A program made the position numbers and the translations under genes. The notes below the pieces were generated by a model. It saw only the letters and a list, made by a program, of their open reading frames with translations. It was not told the DNA's origin and ran no database searches. From an uncultured Bacilli bacterium (GTDB taxonomy: Bacteria; Bacillota_I; Bacilli_A; RF39; UBA660): a DNA stretch of 50,103 nucleotides. Of the stretch, positions 44,048-50,103 are shown piece by piece. Numbering within the stretch: position 1 is the stretch's first letter; the number at the start of each line of letters is the position of its first letter. The stretch covers positions 1 to 50,103 of the forward strand of contig CANRAL010000004.1 of assembly GCA_947628585.1 (NCBI GenBank). Direction: 5' to 3'.

Positions 44048-44915
44048 CTTGATCTAATGTTACTCCTTTAATTTTTCCACTCACTAAATCATTATAAATC
44101 TTTAAAGCTACTTTTTCCATATCAACTTCATTATTTTTCTTATATCCCATTTTTTCCCCAAGAAAAATTAAAACATCTGCTGTTTCTAAGCTTTTAGCAA
44201 CTTGATAATTAGTTTCTAAAATATGAGGATAATATTTTCGGTAAAAATCAATTAAATAATACGCAATATCTAATATATCTAGAACTTCACTTTTTATGGC
44301 TGCCGTAGCTGCTAAATTTAAAGCTACCCTTTCATCATCTAATTTTGGCCAAAGAATACCTGGAGTATCCATGAGTAATAAATTATTGGCCGTTTTTAAC
44401 CAATTTACATCTTTAGTAATACCTGGTTTATTTCCTACATTTGCCACTTTTTTACCCACCAATTTATTTATAAGAGTACTTTTACCAACATTAGGTATAC
44501 CAATTACAAGAGCCTTTATTTCCTTTTTCTTTAAACCTTTTTCTAATCTACTTTTTTGAATATCCATTGTTAATTTATTAGTCATATTAATTAATGCTTT
44601 ATAATCATTATTATTGGTTAAATCCATAACTAAAACGGGAATGCCTTTATTTTCATAATATTTAACCCATTTATTTGTAATATAAATATCACATAAATCT
44701 TTTTTAGTCATAATTAAAATTCGAGGCTTATTTTTAATTATTTCTTCAATATCTTTATTCTTTGAAGAATAAGGAATTCGCGCATCGATTATTTCATATA
44801 TTATATCAATTAAATTAATATTTTCTATTATTTGTCTTTTGGTTTTAGCCATATGACCAGGATACCAATTGATTACACTTTTATGCAACCACTGTTCTTC
44901 ACTATTATTACTCAT
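44028..44915 (-). CDS. rbgA: Ribosome biogenesis GTPase RbgA/YlqF
   Basis: A 295-aa circularly permuted GTPase for late 50S assembly. N-terminal INWYPGHMAKTKRQI, then G4 TKKDL, G5 region, G1 GIPNVGKST, G2 and G3 DTPG. The start is ATG at 44913-44915, one base after the Bro-N gene stop; a GTG three codons earlier lies inside that gene. No good ribosome site. The codons for HKSVINW recur as a fragment at 45976-46017, showing past insertion at this start. First core gene of the rbgA-rnhB-X-ltaS-topA operon. Confidence 0.94.
   Translation of the reverse strand: MSNNSEEQWLHKSVINWYPGHMAKTKRQIIENINLIDIIYEIIDARIPYSSKNKDIEEIIKNKPRILIMTKKDLCDIYITNKWVKYYENKGIPVLVMDLTNNNDYKALINMTNKLTMDIQKSRLEKGLKKKEIKALVIGIPNVGKSTLINKLVGKKVANVGNKPGITKDVNWLKTANNLLLMDTPGILWPKLDDERVALNLAATAAIKSEVLDILDIAYYLIDFYRKYYPHILETNYQVAKSLETADVLIFLGEKMGYKKNNEVDMEKVALKIYNDLVSGKIKGVTLDQDEYARI
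44865..44884. repeat. Direct repeat, copy 1, in the 5' end of rbgA
   Basis: CCAATTGATTACACTTTTAT, identical to 45976-45995, 1111 bp apart, flanking the Bro-N gene. Confidence 0.9.
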
Positions 44916-44916
44916 T

Positions 44917-45777
44917 TTAATCACTCACTTTTTCTTCTATTTTCTTTGTTTCATCTATATATTTATAATTTAAACTGTTGCTTTTAGATATAGCGGATTT
45001 TTTAGTTTCTTTTTCATATAAGTCCTTTGCTCCTTTGGCAACTCCTCCACCACGCTTTGCTACATTTAGATTTTCTTTTAATCCTTTTGGATGTTCTTCT
45101 CTTGCAATATCCCTTGTTGCTATTTCACCAATATTTGTTAGAGCAACTTCAATATCAGTCATATTATCTCTCAACGATTCTTTTCTGAGACCTTTTAATT
45201 TTTTATATTCAGACGCAGTCATATTTGACCAACCTTTATATATTTCGTTAGTTAAAAGAGCATATTCTAATGGTTTAGTAATTCCCCCTTCTTTCCATAC
45301 ATCGGTAAGTTTAAATCGATCTACAATTCCATTTAACCTTGCCTTTATCCATTCATCATTATATCCTTTTTTTCGATAATATTCTACTGCTCTATTAACT
45401 GCAACTTCAGGATCAAACACCTCATCAATTCTTTCACTTCCTAAATTTGCCAACCACATTTTAAAAGGCTCTGCCTTTGGACTAGGAATTGACTCAATTA
45501 ATCTGAATACATTTTTTGTTTCTAACATATCTGTATTTCGCATTTTACCATCTTTTGATTTTAATTTGAAAGTGTCACAATTTGTGACGGTTTCATTTCC
45601 CTCTTGAACCATTCTAGATTTTAAAGTTCTCCAATAATGAGATGGATCTTTACTTTCGGTTAATGCACCTATAACATCAACAACACTAAAGTAATATTCT
45701 TCTTTTTCACTATCCCAAATACTTCTTATTTCTTTACCATCAAAAAGATTTGAAATTGTTTCTAATTTGTTATTCAA
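44917..45777 (-). CDS. Bro-N domain protein, phage-antirepressor type (copy 1, intact)
   Basis: A 286-aa protein. The N-terminal Bro-N-like DNA-binding domain is at 1-125 (SIWDSEKEEYYFSVVDVI...DMLETKNVFRLIESIPS). A C-terminal domain holds GSERIDEVFDPEVAVNRA, SEYKKLKGLRKESLRDNMTD and a Gly-Lys-rich stretch. The start is taken as TTG at 45775-45777, 8 nt after the AGG of AGGTGACC, because copy 2 starts the same way; a GTG lies in the ribosome site. Such proteins act on phage repressors or promoters. A perfect inverted repeat lies inside the gene at 45574-45588. The stop is one base before rbgA. No phage structural genes nearby. Confidence 0.85.
   Translation of the reverse strand: MNNKLETISNLFDGKEIRSIWDSEKEEYYFSVVDVIGALTESKDPSHYWRTLKSRMVQEGNETVTNCDTFKLKSKDGKMRNTDMLETKNVFRLIESIPSPKAEPFKMWLANLGSERIDEVFDPEVAVNRAVEYYRKKGYNDEWIKARLNGIVDRFKLTDVWKEGGITKPLEYALLTNEIYKGWSNMTASEYKKLKGLRKESLRDNMTDIEVALTNIGEIATRDIAREEHPKGLKENLNVAKRGGGVAKGAKDLYEKETKKSAISKSNSLNYKYIDETKKIEEKVSD
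45574..45588. repeat. Intragenic inverted repeat in Bro-N copy 1
   Basis: GTCACAA-T-TTGTGAC, perfect 7-bp arms, coding for VTNCD. Its centre is on the codon before Cys, 11 codons before the conserved Gly of KDGK. Confidence 0.85.
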
Positions 45778-45799
45778 AATGGTCACCTACTTTCTTATT

Positions 45800-45835
45800 T
45801 TTATTAAGGGTTACAATTCCGTAATCACCTCTCTA
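45800..45835 (-). promoter_or_regulatory. Leader inverted repeat upstream of Bro-N copy 1
   Basis: GGTTAC, six bases, GTAATC (around 45810-45830). The equivalent upstream of copy 2 is the perfect GATTAC-N6-GTAATC. About 120 bp upstream of the two genes are homologous, so this may be a conserved operator or simply shared ancestry. Confidence 0.5.
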
Positions 45836-45975
45836 ATTCTTAACATAATTTATACTAAATTTATTATATTTTTAATAATTTTCACCAAATTTTAATGAAA
45901 ATGTGTAAGATTAAATGTAATGAAAAGTCTTTATTTATAAGGGTTTATAACGGGGTTGCAATAAATCGTAATCAA

Positions 45976-46017
45976 CCAATTGATTACACTTTTATTAAGA
46001 ACATTATTATTATTCAT
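45976..46017 (-). pseudogene. Relic of the rbgA 5' end
   Basis: Starting from an ATG that overlaps the RhuM gene's stop, the frame reads MNNNN, then NKSVINW, against MSNNS...HKSVINW of rbgA, then diverges. It includes the 20-bp repeat at 45976-45995, shared with 44865-44884. Confidence 0.85.
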
Positions 46018-47044
46018 TTTTATCACCACAACTTTTACTTTCTTCTACTAATAAATCAAAATCTGATTTATATAATTTATCTTGTTTAACTCTATATTTT
46101 TCAAATTCTGTTAATGCTTTATCACAAGCAATTTCATGTGATATTTTTCCAGCATCTTTTAAAATATCTCTATCATCTGCAAGTAAGAATTTATCTATTC
46201 TTGTCGCCCAATCTTCCATTGTCATTGGAATATGTCTTCTTGCTCTATTTTCTGCAATTTCTAAAAATGCACTAACAATTACTTCTAAATCTTTAATTTC
46301 TTCTTCAGATAAATAATTTTTAGCAATAATAACATCTGATTCCATTATTTTGCCATTGGGAGAATTTTTCCATGATGTTAAACCCATATGTTCTTTATTC
46401 GCATTTACTCTATCATATATTATTTCAGCTGCTGTTTGATGAGAAACTGCATAATGCATTTTGTTTTGAACCTTTTTAAAAAAGTCAATAGAAATAGGAG
46501 ATTTAGGGTCATAATCAATGCTTGTTGCATATATATCCGTTACTTTTTGATAAAATCTTCTTTCAGATAATCTTATTTCTCTTATTTCTTCAAGTAACTT
46601 TTCAAAATAATCTTTATCAATAAATGAGCCGTTTTTCATTCTTTCTTTATCTAATACATAACCTTGAATCGTAAAAGTCTTTAAGATATTAGTGGCCCAT
46701 CTTCTAAATTGAGTTGCTCTAATTGAATTAACTCGATATCCAACAGAAATAATTGCATCTAAATTATAGAATTCAATACTTCTTTTAACTTTTCTATTTC
46801 CTTCTAATTGAACTAATTCCATTTTGGAATAAGTTGAAGGTTTATCAAGTTCACCATCCGAATATATATTAATTAAATGTTTTGCAATTGCTGGTTGTTC
46901 TACATCAAATAATTCAGCCATTGCTTTTTGAGTCATCCAAAGAGTTTCACTTTCATATCTTACTTGAATACCTTTATCTTTTTCTTGTACTTTAAAAGTA
47001 ATAAACTCTTCAGCACTACTTCTTATCATTAAATCTTTTGCCAT
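46010..47044 (-). CDS. RhuM family protein (copy 1)
   Basis: A 344-aa protein of the Virulence_RhuM family. N-terminal DNA-binding part (LWMTQKAMAELFDVEQPAIAKHL), conserved IEFYNLDAIISVGYRVNSIRATQFRRWA, then ERRFYQKVTDIYATS and a C-terminal helical domain (GLTSWKNSPNGKIM). Named from a Salmonella island gene; biochemical role unknown, grouped with antirepressor-like proteins. The ribosome site is AAAGGAGATG. A long inverted repeat lies at 46808-46838. Its 3' end runs straight into the rbgA relic. Confidence 0.87.
   Translation of the reverse strand: MAKDLMIRSSAEEFITFKVQEKDKGIQVRYESETLWMTQKAMAELFDVEQPAIAKHLINIYSDGELDKPSTYSKMELVQLEGNRKVKRSIEFYNLDAIISVGYRVNSIRATQFRRWATNILKTFTIQGYVLDKERMKNGSFIDKDYFEKLLEEIREIRLSERRFYQKVTDIYATSIDYDPKSPISIDFFKKVQNKMHYAVSHQTAAEIIYDRVNANKEHMGLTSWKNSPNGKIMESDVIIAKNYLSEEEIKDLEVIVSAFLEIAENRARRHIPMTMEDWATRIDKFLLADDRDILKDAGKISHEIACDKALTEFEKYRVKQDKLYKSDFDLLVEESKSCGDKNE
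46808..46838. repeat. Intragenic inverted repeat in RhuM copy 1
   Basis: Arms AACTAATTCCA (46811-46821) and TGGAATAAGTT (46825-46835) pair at 10 of 11 positions around a TTT loop, and the flanking TT/AA also pair. Centred on the third base of the Lys codon 8 residues before the Gly of LEGN. Confidence 0.85.
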
Positions 47045-47170
47045 TTCTTCATCTCCTTTGCATATTTATCCGAAAATGTAAAAACTTTTTTCAATAGTTT
47101 CCTTTATTTATAATGTCTTGTTAAGGTGTTTCCATAAATCCATATCGCACAGTTTATATTTGTTTTATTT

Positions 47171-48022
47171 TCATTCATTTTTATCACTTACTTTTTCATT
47201 TAATAATTTAATTTTTTCTGCATTATTAAGTATATCTAATTGATATTTACATATATCACTTAATATTTCAAATCTTTCTTCTTTTGATTTTCCTTCTTTA
47301 ATTAACTCAGCATTATGTGATTCTAAATTAGATAAAACAGTTAATTCATTTATGGAAGCATAATCTCTTACATTTGAACTTTTTGCTAACTCTGGATTTA
47401 ATTCTCTCCATTTTTTAGCAGTAGTATGAAATAATATTACATTAAGAATATCTGCTTCTTCAGCATATTTTAACCATTCTTTATTTTTATAAAAATCATT
47501 ATCAGGTAAGATGTAATTTTTAATTGCATCTGTATGAATTAAATAATTATTCTTTGTAAGTATTCTTTTTACATCCCATTCTCTATTTTGATTTTCTAAC
47601 TCTTTTAATCTTTCAAATTCTTTTATTAAATATAATTTAAATACAGGACTTATGGCAGATGCAAATTCAAATGCAATATCTTTATGTGCATATGTTCCAC
47701 CATATTTACCACGTTTTGAATATATGCCAATAGCATTTGTTTTTTCACACCATTCAGTAACACTTAAAGTAAATGTATGAAGTCCAGCACTTTTTCTAAA
47801 CCCGTCGAATTCGACGGAATTAAAATTTGGATTATAAATAGATTCCCATGTTCCTAAAAACTCTAGAGTAATTCTATTCCTTAACCAATTTCTAATCACA
47901 TCATCAGCTTTTGATTTTCCTTCTTTAAATTTACCAAAATCAGAAATGCAAATATAATCATTATCATCTATATTTGTAACATTTATTTTAATATTTTGAA
48001 CTTTTATTATTTTGTTAGACAT
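47171..48022 (-). CDS. KilA-N domain protein
   Basis: A 283-aa protein. The KilA-N DNA-binding domain covers about 1-125: DYICISDFGKFK, ADDVIRNWLRNR, NPNFNSVEFDGFRK, GLHTFTLSVTEW, GGTYAHKDIAFEFASAI. The C-terminal part (130-283) is helical. Found in large DNA viruses and phages as a regulator or antirepressor. The start is ATG at 48020-48022 after GAAGGTGA; the longer reading begins inside that site. A 16-bp perfect palindrome (47802-47817) lies in the domain. Its 3' end shares the GTGATAAAAATGA junction with the RhuM gene. Confidence 0.87.
   Translation of the reverse strand: MSNKIIKVQNIKINVTNIDDNDYICISDFGKFKEGKSKADDVIRNWLRNRITLEFLGTWESIYNPNFNSVEFDGFRKSAGLHTFTLSVTEWCEKTNAIGIYSKRGKYGGTYAHKDIAFEFASAISPVFKLYLIKEFERLKELENQNREWDVKRILTKNNYLIHTDAIKNYILPDNDFYKNKEWLKYAEEADILNVILFHTTAKKWRELNPELAKSSNVRDYASINELTVLSNLESHNAELIKEGKSKEERFEILSDICKYQLDILNNAEKIKLLNEKVSDKNE
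47802..47817. repeat. Intragenic palindrome in the KilA-N gene
   Basis: CCGTCGAATTCGACGG, perfect 16-bp palindrome coding for VEFD. A diverged copy (CATCGAATTCGATG) is in the relic at 48761-48774. Confidence 0.85.
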
Positions 48023-48026
48023 ATAT

Positions 48027-48641
48027 TCACCTTCTTTCACTAGAGCGTATATTTCTAATTCTTTCTAAAAGTCTTTCAAAATAACCTTCACAAAAAATAT
48101 AATTTGGATTTTTTAATCTTTCATCATCAATTACAAATCCAGTAATTTCTCCTTCTTTTCATACATCGGTAAGCTTAAATCGATCTACAATACCATTTAA
48201 CCTTGCCTTTATCCATTCATCATTATATCCTTTTTTACGATAATATTCCACTGCTCTATTAACTGCAATTTCAGGATCAAACACCTCATCAATTCTTTCA
48301 CTTCCTAAATTTGCAAGCCAAAGTTTAAATGGTTCTGCTTTATTTGATGGAACTGATTCAATTAATCTTAAAATTCCCTTAGTATCTAATACATCGGTGT
48401 TATAGAATTTTCCATCTTTAGCTTTTAATTTCAGTTGACTACAAAATGTAGTCAACTCAGATCCTTCTTTTTTCAATCTTAGCTTTAATACAGACCAATA
48501 TTTTCTAGTATCACTACTATCAGTTAATGCATTTATAACATCAATAACACTAAAGTAATATTCTTCTTTTTCACTATCCCAAATACTTCTTATTTCTTTA
48601 CCATCAAAAAGATTTGAAATTGTTTCTAATTTATTATTCAA
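48027..48641 (-). pseudogene. Bro-N copy 2 fused in frame to a RhuM fragment, broken by TGA
   Basis: Residues 1-160 closely match Bro-N copy 1, ending LTDV. The next codon is TGA (48159-48161) where copy 1 has TGG. Reading on in the same frame gives KEGE and then ITGFVIDDERLKNPNYIF...YFERLLERIRN...SERR, a RhuM-family segment matching RhuM copies 1 and 2, ending at TGA 48027-48029. The crossover lies at a shared GGAGAAATTACT-like stretch. Starts with TTG at 48639-48641 after AGGTGG. The truncated Bro-N domain may still be made. Confidence 0.85.
48433..48457. repeat. Intragenic inverted repeat in Bro-N copy 2
   Basis: AGTTGACTACA (48433-48443) and its exact reverse complement (48447-48457) around AAA: perfect 11-bp arms. 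Centred on the same codon as the repeat in copy 1 (codon before Cys), but with unrelated arms. Confidence 0.9.
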
Positions 48642-48749
48642 AATTCCACCTACTTTCTTTTTTTATTAAAGATTACAATTTCGTAATCACCTTTCAAATT
48701 TCTATATCATTTTTACTAAATTTATTATTTTTTTAATAATTTTCACCAT

Positions 48750-48788
48750 TTTTCTAAATTCATCGAATTCGATGGAATTAAATTTCAT
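48750..48788 (-). pseudogene. Relic of a KilA-N domain
   Basis: Minus strand reads KFNSIEFDEFRKM, matching NFNSVEFDGFRKS of the KilA-N gene; DNA identity is high over about 35 bp. It overlaps the end of the 138-aa unknown gene and joins the Bro-N copy 2 upstream region. Confidence 0.8.
48761..48774. repeat. Palindrome in the KilA-N relic
   Basis: CATCGAATTCGATG, perfect 14-bp palindrome. One symmetric base pair differs from the palindrome in the intact gene while symmetry is kept. Confidence 0.8.
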
Positions 48789-49194
48789 AAATAATAGAAC
48801 CATTCTTAGCATCTTTATGGTTTAGTAAAACTTTAACTTCAAGAGAACTAGGTACAATATCAAAAGCATTTCTTTGATTCATGTAGGTAATTGTTTCTGA
48901 AATATTTTCAAAATGAAAATAAAAGCATAAAGAATCATTCGTTACTCTTTTTACATAAGAATTAGTTGGCCAAATTAATGCTGGCTCATTATTCTCTGAT
49001 ATTATATATTCATTAAAATCAATTTCTACTTTTTTACCAGTTTCTATATTATCGATTTCATTCCAATTATAATATATAAAAACTCGGAAACAATATATAC
49101 CAGATTTATCAATAATTCTTAAATCATCTTCATCTAATTCAATTTTACTTATGCCAATATTGATACCATTTAGAATCATCATATTATTTTCCAT
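48778..49194 (-). CDS. Unknown 138-aa protein in the antirepressor array
   Basis: A 138-aa, acidic, strand-rich protein beginning MENNMMILNGINIGISKIEL. No signal peptide, membrane segment or motif that I recognise. The start ATG overlaps the RhuM copy 2 stop by 11 bp (GGAAAATAA), so it is probably coupled; no good ribosome site. Its last bases overlap the KilA-N relic, so its C-terminus may be a recombination junction. Confidence 0.6.
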   Translation of the reverse strand: MENNMMILNGINIGISKIELDEDDLRIIDKSGIYCFRVFIYYNWNEIDNIETGKKVEIDFNEYIISENNEPALIWPTNSYVKRVTNDSLCFYFHFENISETITYMNQRNAFDIVPSSLEVKVLLNHKDAKNGSIIYEI

Positions 49195-50103
49195 TTGAAT
49201 CGCTGCTTTCTTTAAAGTATTTATTGTAAAATTCATCCATCGAAGATATATATTTTTGATCTTGAATTACCCTATATTTTTCATATTCGCTTTCCGCTTT
49301 ATCGACTGCTTCTTTATGAGTTATTTTACCAGAATGAGTCAAAATATTTTTTTCTCTAAATTTTAATAATTTATCCGTTGCATTTATCCAATCGTTCATA
49401 GTCATAACTGTGTGTTCATATGCCATATCTTCTGCATAATCTAAAAAGGCTAAAGTTAGACGATTTAACTTATTTAATTCTTCTTCAGTTAAATAGTTTT
49501 TAGCAATAGAAACATCGTATTTATATATTAATCCATCTGGACTATTTTTCCAATTAGTAAGTCCCATATTTTCTTTATTAGCATTAGCTCTTGTATAAAT
49601 TAATTCTGCTGCAGTATAACCACTTATCGCGTAATGCAATTTGTTTTGCACAATTTTAAAAAATGTGTATGCTTCTTCAGCTTTTGGATTATAATCGGAT
49701 GATGTCGCAATGAATAAATCAGTAATCTTTTGATAAGACATTCTTTCGCTTACTCTAATAGTTTTAATTCTTTCTAATAATTCATTAAAATATTGTGTGC
49801 TAAATGTATTTCCACTTATAAATCTCTCATCATTTAAAGCAAAACCTTTTATCATATATTCTTTTAGTATTTTAGTTGCCCATATTCTAAATTCAGTTGC
49901 TTTTTTAGAATTAACTCGATAACCAACCGCAATTATAGCATCAAGATTATATATTTTTGTTTTATAATTTTTACCGTCTGAAGCAGTTACCGAGGAATCC
50001 TCGACAACTGCATTTTCATCAAGTTCGTTATCTTTAAATATATTTTTTAAATGCAATGATATATTATCAGTAGAACAATCAAAAACTTTAGACATTCCTT
50101 TTT
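49184..50103 (-). CDS. RhuM family protein (copy 2), start outside the window
   Basis: At least 306 residues; the 5' end is beyond the window. The ATG at 50093-50095 is internal: codons before it (KG) align with the family's QKAMAELF segment as KGMSKVFD. Conserved KIYNLDAIIAVGYRVNSKKATEFRIWA, SERMSYQKITDLF and MGLTNWKNSPDG are present. A 29-nt inverted repeat lies at 49983-50011, at the same position as in copy 1. Overlaps the unknown gene downstream. Confidence 0.87.
   Translation of the reverse strand, partial: KGMSKVFDCSTDNISLHLKNIFKDNELDENAVVEDSSVTASDGKNYKTKIYNLDAIIAVGYRVNSKKATEFRIWATKILKEYMIKGFALNDERFISGNTFSTQYFNELLERIKTIRVSERMSYQKITDLFIATSSDYNPKAEEAYTFFKIVQNKLHYAISGYTAAELIYTRANANKENMGLTNWKNSPDGLIYKYDVSIAKNYLTEEELNKLNRLTLAFLDYAEDMAYEHTVMTMNDWINATDKLLKFREKNILTHSGKITHKEAVDKAESEYEKYRVIQDQKYISSMDEFYNKYFKESSDSNGK
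49983..50011. repeat. Intragenic inverted repeat in RhuM copy 2
   Basis: GCAGTT...AACTGC outer arms and CGAGGA-A-TCCTCG inner arms; only two base pairs between them mismatch. Centred on the third base of the Asp codon 8 residues before the Gly of SDGK, exactly as in copy 1. GC-richer than its surroundings. Confidence 0.88.

Noticed and set aside
45895..46089. Plus-strand frame of 64 aa
   Set aside because: It runs opposite to the rbgA relic and RhuM end, has no ribosome site, and consists of low-complexity hydrophobic codons.
47045..47178. Second, more decayed rbgA relic after KilA-N
   Set aside because: A short frame (MNENKTNIN...) has a similar start junction, but the residue match to rbgA is too weak to claim.
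47802..47817. Palindrome as a chance restriction-like site only
   Set aside because: The symmetry extends well beyond the 6-bp GAATTC core and recurs with a paired change in the relic, so I kept it as a finding.
48159..48161. TGA read as Trp (altered genetic code)
   Set aside because: TGA ends other genes here, including the glycosylase (7113-7115), KilA-N (47171-47173) and rbgA, and Trp is written TGG.
44917..50103. Intact prophage
   Set aside because: Only regulator-type genes are present; no integrase, terminase, portal, capsid or lysis gene in the visible part.

Overview
The window reads as chromosome of an AT-rich, low-GC Gram-positive relative of the Bacilli, most like the uncultured gut lineages near RF39/Erysipelotrichia. 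TGA is used as a normal stop. The cell is walled: it carries murD, a PBP5-type carboxypeptidase, two LtaS-type enzymes, two sortases and a thioester adhesin. RNase J, ylxM-ftsY, a CIRCE element and LexA boxes close to the Bacillus type fit Firmicutes. Lineage is inferred from gene content and style only; nothing here fixes the species.

Layout. 1-6.6 kb: a GT-C-like membrane protein with an early in-frame stop, then lexA divergent from a 46-aa membrane peptide (a YneA/SosA-like arrangement), then an LtaS-like gene followed by asnB. 6.6-12 kb: a deoxyinosine glycosylase, tRNA-His, a LigD-like phosphoesterase-polymerase without a ligase domain, and a three-gene gtr-like glycosylation operon. 12-19.4 kb: lysS, a cluster of surface proteins (a QPSTG-tailed protein, a class B sortase with a new cytoplasmic domain, two anchored proteins of unknown function) and murD. 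19.4-28.4 kb: hsp20 under CIRCE control, a cation transporter, two CotF-like small proteins, an XRE membrane regulator, an SDR and CBS-pyrophosphatase pair, an ADP-ribosyltransferase-like protein with a decayed second copy of its 5' end, a chagasin-like protein and Fic. 28.4-45 kb: mostly housekeeping (uvrB, dacA, comEA, ylxM, ftsY, rnj, topA, rnhB, rbgA), plus the adhesin and its overlapping sortase.

45-50.1 kb is an accessory array stacked in front of rbgA-rnhB-topA. It consists of phage-antirepressor-type genes (Bro-N, KilA-N, RhuM) and fragments of them, with no integrase, terminase or capsid genes. Pieces of rbgA's 5' end are duplicated between the genes, and one Bro-N copy is fused to a RhuM fragment. 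The strongest signal in the window is here. Each of the five main genes, plus a KilA-N relic, carries a long inverted repeat inside its coding sequence. Within the Bro-N pair and within the RhuM pair, the repeat is centred on the same homologous codon in both copies, yet the repeat sequences are unrelated. This suggests that palindromy itself is maintained in a variable, probably specificity-determining segment.

How the genes fit together: the core is replication and repair, SRP targeting, RNA turnover and ribosome assembly. Around it sits envelope building and decoration (LTA-type polymers, sugar transfer to a lipid carrier, sortase-anchored adhesins). Stress control is by LexA and probably HrcA. 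The antirepressor array is a separate, still-evolving layer.
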